Shown piece by piece: positions 1 through 5,031 of a stretch of 5,031 nucleotides of DNA. The position numbers and the translations under genes are program-made. Position 1 is the stretch's first letter; every line of letters starts with the position of its first letter. Location of the stretch: assembly GCA_046340555.1 (NCBI GenBank), contig JBKDSL010000231.1, forward strand, positions 1-5,031, read 5' to 3'. This DNA comes from JALRAP01 sp046340555. Lineage in GTDB: Bacteria > Bacteroidota > Bacteroidia > AKYH767-A > OLB10. The notes under the pieces were generated by a model. It was given only the letters and a program-made list of their open reading frames with translations. It was not told where the DNA came from and ran no database searches.

Positions 1-23
1 GTACGGGTGGATTTAGTCCTCAT
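1..23 (-). CDS. rimO: Probable start of rimO (ribosomal protein S12 methylthiotransferase), partial
   Basis: An ATG at 23-21 opens a frame that stays open to the window edge, and its first seven residues read MRTKSTR. It lies 14 bases beyond the ftsY stop, on the same strand. In many Bacteroidota the gene after ftsY is rimo, the radical-SAM enzyme that methylthiolates an aspartate of ribosomal protein S12, and such proteins often begin with a short basic Met-Lys/Arg-Thr-Lys stretch before the first cysteine motif. Only the start position, the basic N-terminus and the spacing are visible. The identity is inferred from gene order, and no catalytic motif falls inside the window. Confidence 0.4.
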
Positions 24-37
24 GACTTGCGGTTGAA

Positions 38-1003
38 TCAGCTGATGGAACTATTGCCGAAAAGGGAGTCTATGAAAGCAGCCCTGTCAAATGACTTGAG
101 ATCCTCAGGTTTCTCGCCCAATCCGATGTAGCGCACTGGAATCCTGAATTGGTCGGATATGCCGATTACCACGCCGCCTTTTGCAGTACCATCAAGTTTT
201 GTCAAAGCCAAAGCATTCACTTCGGTGGCTGCGGTAAACTGCTTTGCTTGCTCAATGGCATTTTGACCGGTGGATGCATCCAACACGAGTAATACTTCAT
301 GCGGCGCCTCGGGAACAACCTTCTGCATCACACGCTTGATTTTGGATAGCTCGTTCATCAGGTTCACCTTGTTGTGCAAGCGTCCTGCTGTGTCAATGAT
401 GCACACATCGGCTTGTTGTGCTACGGCTGCCTGCACAGTGTCGAACGCTACAGAAGCCGGATCGGCGCCCATGCCTTGCGATACAATAGAACAATCGGCA
501 CGCTTAGACCATATGGTTAGCTGGTCGACTGCAGCCGCACGGAATGTATCAGCGGCTCCCAAAATAACCTTCTTGCCTTCGCTTTTCAAACGATACGCCA
601 GTTTTCCGATGGTAGTGGTTTTGCCAACACCGTTCACACCCACCACCATGATCACATAGGGTTTTGCGGCTACGCCATTGTTGTCGGCAGGACCAATGTT
701 CTTGTCGTGTTCGGTGAGCAAATCGATTATTTCTTCGCGCAAAAGCCTGTTCAATTCAGAAGTGCTGATGAACTTGTCGCGGGCCACTCGTTGCTGTAAA
801 CGATCGATGATTTTCAAGGTAGTGGGAACGCCGACGTCAGAAGACAACAGGATTTCCTCAATATTATCGAGGACCTCATCATCTACCGTTGATTTACCAA
901 TGACAGCTTTGGTGAGTCGCGAAAATACGCTCTCACGTGTTTTGGTCAAACCTTCGTCTAGGTCTTCCTTTTTTGACTTCTTAAAAAAATCGAATAATCC
1001 CAT
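38..1003 (-). CDS. ftsY: Signal recognition particle receptor FtsY (SRP GTPase)
   Basis: FtsY is the membrane-associated SRP receptor. It pairs with Ffh through reciprocal GTP hydrolysis to deliver translating ribosomes to the SecYEG translocon. The 321-residue protein has the NG-domain signatures in order: a four-helix N domain (about 20-100), the P-loop GVNGVGKTT (122-130), the SRP-GTPase insertion motif DTFRAAA (152-158), G3 DTAGR (204-208), G4 TKLDG (268-272), and the closing GLGEKPEDL (294-302). The N-terminus MGLFDFFKKSKK suits an amphipathic membrane-binding helix. The long acidic A domain of E. coli FtsY is absent, which is a common short form. I chose the ATG at 1003. An in-frame TTG at 1030 would start inside the T-tract of a terminator, whereas the ATG has an AG-rich AGAGGA about six bases upstream. 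It probably sits in a unit with rimO downstream. Confidence 0.97.
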   Translation of the reverse strand: MGLFDFFKKSKKEDLDEGLTKTRESVFSRLTKAVIGKSTVDDEVLDNIEEILLSSDVGVPTTLKIIDRLQQRVARDKFISTSELNRLLREEIIDLLTEHDKNIGPADNNGVAAKPYVIMVVGVNGVGKTTTIGKLAYRLKSEGKKVILGAADTFRAAAVDQLTIWSKRADCSIVSQGMGADPASVAFDTVQAAVAQQADVCIIDTAGRLHNKVNLMNELSKIKRVMQKVVPEAPHEVLLVLDASTGQNAIEQAKQFTAATEVNALALTKLDGTAKGGVVIGISDQFRIPVRYIGLGEKPEDLKSFDRAAFIDSLFGNSSIS

Positions 1004-1028
1004 CTGAATCCTCTTGGTTTTCGGAAAC

Positions 1029-1061
1029 AAAAAAAGCTTCCTTCAGTATGAAAGAAGCCTT
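1029..1061 (-). terminator. Intrinsic terminator between the DUF4295 gene and ftsY
   Basis: On the minus strand the arms at 1061-1049 and 1045-1033 pair over 13 positions, two of them G-U wobbles. The loop is TAC (1048-1046), and a run of seven T residues (1035-1029) follows, partly overlapping the stem foot. This is the classic layout of a Rho-independent terminator. It begins 20 bases beyond the DUF4295 stop and ends 25 bases before the ftsY ATG, so it would close the rpmG-DUF4295 transcript while allowing some read-through into ftsY. In the plus direction the stem is not followed by a comparable T-run. Confidence 0.82.
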
Positions 1062-1080
1062 GTTGTCCGAAATACGGCTA

Positions 1081-1236
1081 TTACTTGTCTTTAAGGAAGT
1101 CCTTGATGTGGTCGTTGTGTACGACTTCTTCTTTAAAGGTATAACCACCTGTAACAGGCGATTTAACCATTTTAATAACCTTAGAGAATTCTTTCCCCTT
1201 ACCGGTTTTGAGTGTTGCTACAACTTTCTTTGCCAT
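1081..1236 (-). CDS. DUF4295 small basic protein, Bacteroidota ribosome-associated
   Basis: This gene encodes 51 residues, starting MAKKVVATLKTGKGKEFSK and ending with DFLKDK. It is lysine-rich and has no cysteine and no membrane segment. I recognise it as DUF4295, a short family largely restricted to Bacteroidota and encoded directly after rpmG. From memory, this family corresponds to the Bacteroidota-specific large-subunit protein called bL38 in a cryo-EM ribosome structure; that link should be confirmed. Seen directly are the length, the basic composition, the 23-base gap after the rpmG stop and the terminator just downstream. Together these indicate co-transcription with rpmG as the last gene of a ribosomal-protein unit. 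The leader (CAAAAACCATAACCC before the ATG) has no Shine-Dalgarno sequence. Confidence 0.9.
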   Translation of the reverse strand: MAKKVVATLKTGKGKEFSKVIKMVKSPVTGGYTFKEEVVHNDHIKDFLKDK

Positions 1237-1259
1237 GGGTTATGGTTTTTGATGTTGGG

Positions 1260-1442
1260 TTACTTGATTTCCTTGTGAACGGTTACCTTTTTGAGGATTC
1301 GGTTGTATTTCTTCAACTCCAATCGCTCGGTAGTGTTCTTCTTGTTCTTGGTAGTGATGTAACGGGAGGTGCCAGGCATACCGCTGTTCTTGTGCTCGGT
1401 GCACTCCATGATTACTTGTACCCTGTTGCCTTTCTTAGCCAT
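1260..1442 (-). CDS. rpmG: 50S ribosomal protein L33 (bL33)
   Basis: bL33 is a small protein of the large ribosomal subunit near the E site. The 60-residue product has the family hallmarks MAKKGNRVQVIMECTEHK at the N-terminus, TTKNKKNTTERLELKKYN in the middle, and a basic C-terminal tail ending in TVHKEIK. Only one cysteine (residue 15) remains of the paired CxxC motifs of zinc-binding L33, so this is the cysteine-poor, zinc-independent form. A short NSGMPGTSRY insertion follows the first strand, as is usual for Bacteroidota L33. The gene has its own promoter at 1471-1502 and is followed after 23 bases by the DUF4295 gene. The leader is A/T-rich with no Shine-Dalgarno sequence. Confidence 0.97.
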   Translation of the reverse strand: MAKKGNRVQVIMECTEHKNSGMPGTSRYITTKNKKNTTERLELKKYNRILKKVTVHKEIK

Positions 1443-1470
1443 TTTGACTTCGAATTAAAATTTGAGTCTG

Positions 1471-1502
1471 CAAAGGTAATAATCCCTGAAGGATTTTACA
1501 AA
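1471..1502 (-). promoter_or_regulatory. Bacteroidota-type promoter of rpmG-DUF4295
   Basis: On the minus strand TTTG (1502-1499) is followed by a 20-base spacer and then TACCTTTG (1478-1471), which matches the Bacteroidota -33 TTTG and -7 TAnnTTTG consensus. It lies wholly between the aminopeptidase stop (1514) and the rpmG ATG (1442). A start five to seven bases past the -7 box would give a leader of about 20-25 bases. The spacer length equals that of the rpmB promoter. Confidence 0.8.
1476..1499. repeat. Inverted repeat filling the rpmG promoter spacer
   Basis: GTAA-T-AATCC (1476-1485) is complementary to GGATT-TTAC (1491-1499), with one bulged T at 1480 and the five-base loop CTGAA. The repeat spans almost exactly the gap between the -33 and -7 boxes. 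It could be an operator. It could instead be a weak 3'-end hairpin of the aminopeptidase transcript, but no T-run follows it on the minus strand, so it does not look like an intrinsic terminator. Confidence 0.45.
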
Positions 1503-1513
1503 CGGATAATGAA

Positions 1514-2950
1514 TTATTTGAGTGAATCAAAAAGACTGGGCTCAGCCATCAGTTTTTCTAAGTCGGCCACCTGCCTTGGAAGTTTAATAGACATATTAAC
1601 AGGCTCATTATCAGTAATTAAAATATCATCCTCAATCCGAACTCCAATATCCCACCATTTTTTATCACATGGCGATCCGGCAGGAATATAGATGCCGGGC
1701 TCCACTGTAATAACCTGACTGGGCTGCAACGGACCATAACTGCCGGCATCGTGAACCTCCAAACCCAGGTAGTGACTGCTTCCGTGGTTGAAATATCTAC
1801 GGACAGCGGATTTTTCCTTGATAATGCCCAAGTCAAGTAGCCCTTGAGAAATGATTTCAGTAGCCGCTTGGTGCGGGTCATAAAATCCTCTACCCTTTCG
1901 ACACGCTTGGATGCCAGCCTCCTGCGCCTTCAAAACCAATTCATAGATCGCTTTTTGCTCTTGGTTGAACTTACCCGAAACCGGAATGGTTCGGGTTACA
2001 TCAGCGGTATAACCGTGGTATTCGGCTCCCATGTCCATCAACAACATGTCATCTGGACCTAACCTCTTACGGTTGGTTACATAATGCAGTACACAGGTAT
2101 TCGCTCCACCTCCCGAGATGGATCCATAGCCCGGATATTCCGAACCACGGTGTTTGAAATAAAACTCCACAATGGCCTGGGCCTGATATTCGGTCATACC
2201 CGGTTTGGTAGCGCGTATAGCTTCGGCAAGACCTTCACAAGTGATGTCTATGGCTTTCTGCATCAGCACGAGCTCCTCCATCGATTTATTTTGTCGCAAA
2301 ACACCCATGCTGTTCAACAAGGGTGCTTCCGAAATTTCAATATTGTTGGATTCAGCCCGTTCTTTCAACTGCCAAACCAGTCCCCCAAGCCTTCCCCTCA
2401 GTGATTTGCTCTCTTTGATGTCGACCGGAAACTTAGCCCAAACCTTGGTGAAATCTACTAGACCGGTTAAGTACTTGTTGAAATCCGTGTTTGCCACCAC
2501 TTCTTCTATACCCAGACGCTCTTTCGTTTCGTCTAAACCCAACCTGCGACCCGTCCACACTTCCTTGGCCGAATCACGACCCATGATGAAGAGGACTTCC
2601 CTCACACTCTTTCCGTTGATTTCCGTGGCGCTCTTGAGCAACATCAGCACCGCATTCTCTTCCATCAAACCTGTTAAGTAATACAAATCAGGATCCTGCA
2701 CATACTGATAGTCGACATCATTGGTGCGTACGCGCATGGGGTTGGCAAACAAAAACGCCACTGAATTTTCGGGCATCAGTTTGCGCAATGCCTCCCGTTT
2801 TCCTGCGTGGAATTCAGGTTTCAGTAAATCGGTGTCATAAAAGTTCTGTTGAGCGGTAGCTGGAACAGAAAGCAGCGACGTAGCTAAAAGAAAAAGGACC
2901 AGGAACACCTTTAGCGAGACAGCTAATATGGTTTCCCTGATCCTTTGCAT
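1514..2950 (-). CDS. Secreted Xaa-Pro aminopeptidase (aminopeptidase P, family M24B)
   Basis: Aminopeptidase P removes an N-terminal residue that precedes proline, using a dinuclear metal centre. The 478-residue product has a signal peptide (basic start, hydrophobic core about 8-25, likely cleavage after PATA at residue 33), so it is probably periplasmic. An AMP_N domain (about 45-180) and a pita-bread M24 domain (about 235-460) follow. By alignment from memory with E. coli PepP, the metal ligands are D306 (MDMG), D317 (ADVTR), H393 (HGSSH), E417 (VEPG) and E440 (RIEDD). H289 (LHY), H389 and H400 match the auxiliary active-site histidines, so it should be active. I chose the ATG at 2950. A TTG at 2971 abuts the rpmB stop but would only add seven polar residues before the signal peptide. 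The gene lies 21 bases after rpmB and is probably co-transcribed with it. Its position between two ribosomal-protein genes is unusual. Confidence 0.94.
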   Translation of the reverse strand: MQRIRETILAVSLKVFLVLFLLATSLLSVPATAQQNFYDTDLLKPEFHAGKREALRKLMPENSVAFLFANPMRVRTNDVDYQYVQDPDLYYLTGLMEENAVLMLLKSATEINGKSVREVLFIMGRDSAKEVWTGRRLGLDETKERLGIEEVVANTDFNKYLTGLVDFTKVWAKFPVDIKESKSLRGRLGGLVWQLKERAESNNIEISEAPLLNSMGVLRQNKSMEELVLMQKAIDITCEGLAEAIRATKPGMTEYQAQAIVEFYFKHRGSEYPGYGSISGGGANTCVLHYVTNRKRLGPDDMLLMDMGAEYHGYTADVTRTIPVSGKFNQEQKAIYELVLKAQEAGIQACRKGRGFYDPHQAATEIISQGLLDLGIIKEKSAVRRYFNHGSSHYLGLEVHDAGSYGPLQPSQVITVEPGIYIPAGSPCDKKWWDIGVRIEDDILITDNEPVNMSIKLPRQVADLEKLMAEPSLFDSLK

Positions 2951-2971
2951 GGGATCGGATGTTTGACCCAA

Positions 2972-3205
2972 TTAAAGTTTACCCGTCTTGAGCACCTGGC
3001 TGATGCAAGCGGATATGCCTTTCTTGTTGATGGTGCGGATGGCAGAGGTAGAAACCTTCAAAGTAATCCACTCACCTGTCTCAGGCATATAAAATTTCTT
3101 CAATTGCAAATTCGGATTGAACCTGCGCTTGGTTTTCTTATTGGAGAAGGAAACACTGTTTCCTACGATTGACTTCTTTCCGGTAAGGTCACAAATTTTG
3201 GACAT
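2972..3205 (-). CDS. rpmB: 50S ribosomal protein L28 (bL28)
   Basis: bL28 is a structural protein of the large ribosomal subunit. The 77-residue sequence begins MSKICDLTGKKSIVGNSVS, continues with the basic NKKTKRRFNPNLQ segment, and has the conserved core FYMPETGEWITLKVSTSAIRTINKKG, all typical of L28. It lacks paired CxxC motifs, so it is the zinc-independent form. The ATG at 3205 sits about 20 bases from the transcription start predicted by the promoter at 3231-3261. The A-rich leader (CCCAAAAAGAAAAATTGAGTC) is rich in AAGAAAAA but has no real Shine-Dalgarno sequence. The aminopeptidase gene follows after 21 bases. Confidence 0.97.
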   Translation of the reverse strand: MSKICDLTGKKSIVGNSVSFSNKKTKRRFNPNLQLKKFYMPETGEWITLKVSTSAIRTINKKGISACISQVLKTGKL

Positions 3206-3230
3206 GACTCAATTTTTCTTTTTGGGAGGG

Positions 3231-3261
3231 CAAAGATAGGGTTAAACCTACAAAATGACAA
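3231..3261 (-). promoter_or_regulatory. Bacteroidota-type promoter of rpmB and the aminopeptidase gene
   Basis: On the minus strand TTG (3261-3259), a 20-base spacer and TATCTTTG (3238-3231) fit the Bacteroidota -33/-7 consensus, with an exact TAnnTTTG. It lies between the cinA stop (3276) and the rpmB ATG (3205). The 14-base near-palindrome TAGGGTTAAACCTA (3237-3250, 12 of 14 positions symmetric) overlaps the upstream edge of the -7 box and could be chance or an operator. Confidence 0.78.
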
Positions 3262-3275
3262 GGGATTACGAAAAA

Positions 3276-4523
3276 TTACAACGGACCCGATTCTGTAATG
3301 GCATCCCGCAACATCTTGAGGGACATCAACGTAGTCATCTGTATGTTTCTCAAACGGTTATCACCAAACCTGAACATTTTTGCGTGGGTGCCAAATGGTC
3401 CCGATAAAGCAATCCAAACCGTTCCAACAGGCTTTTCGGGGGTTCCTCCACCTGGACCGGCCACACCGGTGGTAGCAATCGACCAAGTGGTTTTTAATTT
3501 TGAACGGATGCCTTCCGCCATGGCTCGGGCCACTTCTTCGCTAACCGCGCCCTTGGTGCTGATGATTTTGGCATCCACTCCTAAAAAAGTAGATTTCACT
3601 TCATTATCGTAAGAAACCGATGAGCCCATATACCAAATGGAGCTGCCGGGCACCGTGGTGATCAGATGCGATACATAACCACCTGTGCAACTTTCAGCCA
3701 CCGAAATGGTTTGGTTTCGGATGCGCAGCATCTCACCGATGGCTTGCTCGGGCGTAGAATCTCCTCTGGAAAAAAGGTAGGGCTGCACCAAGTTGGCAAG
3801 TCCGTCCATCAACTCCGTCATTGCGCTTGCGTCATGCATTCCCGCATCGTAGCAACTCAATCGAAGTCGCACGATACCGGGCGCAGGCAGATAAGCCAAT
3901 TTATAACGGGCGGGCAATTCCGATTCCCATTTGGTTAGCAAATCCGACAAATGCGATTCAGGAATACCCATGGTGGTAAGGTTCTGGTGAACCACCTCTG
4001 GTAATGCAAATTGATTTCGTAATCTAGGAATCACAAACTCATCCATCATGGCCTTCATTTCATAAGGCACTCCGGGCATTGATACCAGGATCTTTCCGTT
4101 TTCATCAAACCACATACCAGGCGCGGTACCATGATGATTTGGTATGGGTGTGCATTTATCGGGAACATTGGACTGGTCGCGGTTAGTGTCAATCAATACG
4201 CGATTTCTTGCAGTAAAATAAGCTTCCATCCGCGCAAGCGTTTGCCCATCTACCACCAACCCGCAGTCGTAAATTGCGCACAATACATCACGAGTCTTAT
4301 CATCTTTGGTTGGTCCCAAGCCACCGGTCAGCAACACGATATCGCTACGGTTCAAAGCGGCTTTAATCACCTCGGCCATCTGCTCAGGCAAATCTCCCAC
4401 GGTTTGCTTTCGTACCACTCGAACACCTGCCTCATTCAGGCGTTGCGCCATCCAAGAGCTGTTGGTATCAATGACCTGTCCAATCAATAGTTCGTCGCCA
4501 ATGGTGATGATTTCCGCATTCAT
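3276..4523 (-). CDS. cinA: CinA-like protein: MoCF-type domain plus NMN deamidase (PncC) domain
   Basis: The 415-residue product has the full CinA architecture. The N-terminal COG1058/MoCF-like domain (about 1-170) starts MNAEIITIGDELLIGQ and carries GGLGPTKDD (67-75). The C-terminal PncC domain (about 255-410) has SVAESCTGG (274-282), YMGSSVSYDNEVK (298-310) and ATTGVAGPGGGTPEKPVG (350-367). PncC domains deamidate nicotinamide mononucleotide to nicotinate mononucleotide in pyridine-nucleotide salvage. The N-terminal domain is linked to ADP-ribose or NMN-adduct hydrolysis in characterised relatives. The competence role in the name comes from Gram-positive bacteria and is not implied here. I chose the ATG at 4523 because the family N-terminus begins there; the open frame reaches 4826 but only through sequence antisense to the DUF4197 gene. 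The stop lies 15 bases before the rpmB promoter. Confidence 0.96.
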   Translation of the reverse strand: MNAEIITIGDELLIGQVIDTNSSWMAQRLNEAGVRVVRKQTVGDLPEQMAEVIKAALNRSDIVLLTGGLGPTKDDKTRDVLCAIYDCGLVVDGQTLARMEAYFTARNRVLIDTNRDQSNVPDKCTPIPNHHGTAPGMWFDENGKILVSMPGVPYEMKAMMDEFVIPRLRNQFALPEVVHQNLTTMGIPESHLSDLLTKWESELPARYKLAYLPAPGIVRLRLSCYDAGMHDASAMTELMDGLANLVQPYLFSRGDSTPEQAIGEMLRIRNQTISVAESCTGGYVSHLITTVPGSSIWYMGSSVSYDNEVKSTFLGVDAKIISTKGAVSEEVARAMAEGIRSKLKTTWSIATTGVAGPGGGTPEKPVGTVWIALSGPFGTHAKMFRFGDNRLRNIQMTTLMSLKMLRDAITESGPL

Positions 4524-4540
4524 GCCGCAAAGATGCGGCA
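4523..4540. repeat. Seven-base-pair hairpin at the cinA start codon
   Basis: TGCCGCA (4523-4529) and TGCGGCA (4534-4540) are perfect inverted repeats around a four-base loop, and the last base is shared with the A of the cinA ATG. On the minus strand the repeat contains CATCTTTG (4535-4528), one mismatch from the TAnnTTTG -7 element. In RNA it would be a GC-rich hairpin abutting the start codon; in DNA it could be an operator over a promoter. No convincing -33 TTG lies 19-21 bases upstream, so the promoter reading is weak. Confidence 0.5.
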
Positions 4541-4561
4541 ATATATTTTCCGTGAACACGA

Positions 4562-4574
4562 CTTTTGGCAAAAG
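4562..4574. repeat. Perfect palindrome in the cinA/DUF4197 divergent intergenic region
   Basis: CTTTTG-G-CAAAAG is a perfect 6+6 inverted repeat around a single central base. It sits between the two divergent starts, upstream of both. It has the form of a dimeric regulator site, but a single short A/T-rich palindrome may be chance. Confidence 0.35.
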
Positions 4575-4576
4575 AA

Positions 4577-4610
4577 TTGCATGAGAGGGCTTACAAATCA
4601 GATATATTTG
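4577..4610 (+). promoter_or_regulatory. Probable promoter of the DUF4197 gene
   Basis: TATATTTG (4603-4610) matches the Bacteroidota -7 element exactly. The nearest TTG upstream (4577-4579) gives a 23-base spacer, longer than the 20 bases seen at the rpmB and rpmG promoters, so the -33 assignment is less sure. The predicted transcription start is near 4615-4617. That coincides with the first ATG of the gene and leaves about a 17-base leader to the second. Confidence 0.6.
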
Positions 4611-4632
4611 TCCAATGAAAATCCCCAAAGCC

Positions 4633-5031
4633 ATGAAAACGAATCGTTTTTTCTGTTTCCTATGCATCGTAACAAGCCTATTTACAGCATCCACCACTAG
4701 CGCACAAATAAACATCAACAACGCCCTAAACACCATAAACCCGAATCTCGGACAAGGATTGTCGAATGACAAAATCGTTGGTGGACTTAAAGAGGCTTTG
4801 ACCCGTGGATCCAACAATTCATCCACGAAGGCTTCTAAGGTTGACGGCTTCTATAAAAACGCTGCTATCAAGATTCCATTCCCCAAGGAAGCTCAAGACA
4901 TGGAACGAACGCTGAAGAGTTTGGGCATGCAAAAGCAAACCGATGCGTTTGTGAAGTCGTTGAACCGTGCAGCCGAAGATGCAGCTAAAAAAGCGGCTCC
5001 CATTTTCATCAAGGCCATCACTTCCATGACC
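4633..5031 (+). CDS. DUF4197 family exported protein, 5' part (runs off the window)
   Basis: The visible 133 residues begin MKTNRFFCFLCIVTSLFTAS, a signal peptide with likely cleavage after TTSA. DUF4197 features follow: an N-terminal QGLSNDKIVGGLKEALTRGS helix, then VDGFYKNAAIKIPFPKEAQ, RTLKSLGM and FVKSLNRAAEDAAKKAAPIF. The family is predicted to be periplasmic and has no established function. The alanine/lysine-rich helical content is visible. The cysteines in the signal peptide do not form a clear lipobox here, unlike lipoprotein members of the family. An in-frame ATG at 4615 would add MKIPKA, but it lies only four bases after the -7 box, so I prefer 4633. The gene is divergent from cinA and continues beyond the right edge; the reading frame is intact throughout. 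Confidence 0.88.
   Translation, partial: MKTNRFFCFLCIVTSLFTASTTSAQININNALNTINPNLGQGLSNDKIVGGLKEALTRGSNNSSTKASKVDGFYKNAAIKIPFPKEAQDMERTLKSLGMQKQTDAFVKSLNRAAEDAAKKAAPIFIKAITSMT

Noticed and set aside
1004..1030. Nine-residue N-terminal extension of FtsY from a TTG
   Set aside because: The start would lie in the T-tract of the terminator. The ATG at 1003 has an AG-rich site and the usual MGLFDFF beginning.
1134..1141. TACCTTTA inside the DUF4295 gene as a possible ftsY promoter
   Set aside because: It has one mismatch from TAnnTTTG, no TTG at the right distance, and lies upstream of the strong terminator.
1212..1691. 159-residue plus-strand open frame
   Set aside because: It is antisense to rpmG and the 3' end of the peptidase gene, crosses a promoter region, and has no recognisable domain.
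1618..1881. 87-residue minus-strand frame overlapping the peptidase gene
   Set aside because: It is an alternate frame of the metal-ligand region of the peptidase; no frameshift is needed because the main frame is intact.
2205..2681. 158-residue plus-strand open frame inside the peptidase gene
   Set aside because: It is a shadow of the well-supported M24B coding sequence, serine-rich and without family features.
4524..4826. 101-residue N-terminal extension of CinA in the open frame
   Set aside because: The CinA family begins at MNAEIITIGDELL (4523). The extension is antisense to the DUF4197 gene and its promoter and shows no domain.
1..5031. CRISPR array, insertion sequence, tRNA/rRNA, prophage or defence system
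   Set aside because: No direct-repeat array, transposase motif, terminal repeats or RNA-gene signatures were seen. The genes are conserved housekeeping families in consistent order.

Overview
The window looks like chromosomal housekeeping DNA from a member of the Bacteroidota. Three signs point there. The gene order cinA - rpmB - rpmG - DUF4295 - ftsY - (rimO) is one I know from that phylum. At least three intergenic regions carry the Bacteroidota-type -7 element TAnnTTTG. Most start codons have A-rich or otherwise non-Shine-Dalgarno leaders. The genus cannot be fixed from this window. All genes but one lie on the minus strand, and there is no gene-free stretch over about 110 bases.

Layout, read in minus-strand transcription order from the right. 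cinA (3276-4523) is a full two-domain CinA/PncC protein. After it a clear promoter drives rpmB (bL28, 2972-3205). A secreted aminopeptidase P (1514-2950) follows rpmB after 21 bases. A second clear promoter then precedes rpmG (bL33, 1260-1442) and a 51-residue DUF4295 protein (1081-1236), which is too short for a default ORF caller. A strong intrinsic terminator (1029-1061) separates DUF4295 from ftsY (38-1003). The first seven codons of a probable rimO lie at 1-23. On the plus strand, divergent from cinA, a DUF4197 exported protein begins at 4633 and runs off the right edge.

Functional logic: rpmB, rpmG and DUF4295 are large-ribosomal-subunit genes, ftsY is the SRP receptor that docks translating ribosomes to the membrane, and rimO modifies ribosomal protein S12. 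The block is therefore a translation and co-translational targeting cluster. The aminopeptidase is the odd member: it carries a signal peptide and splits rpmB from rpmG. The second promoter restores independent expression of rpmG. I found no mobile element, CRISPR array, tRNA or rRNA, and no evidence of an undescribed defence or biosynthetic system. The points worth a second look are regulatory: matched promoters, a terminator placed just before ftsY, hairpins overlapping promoter elements or start codons, and the inserted peptidase gene.
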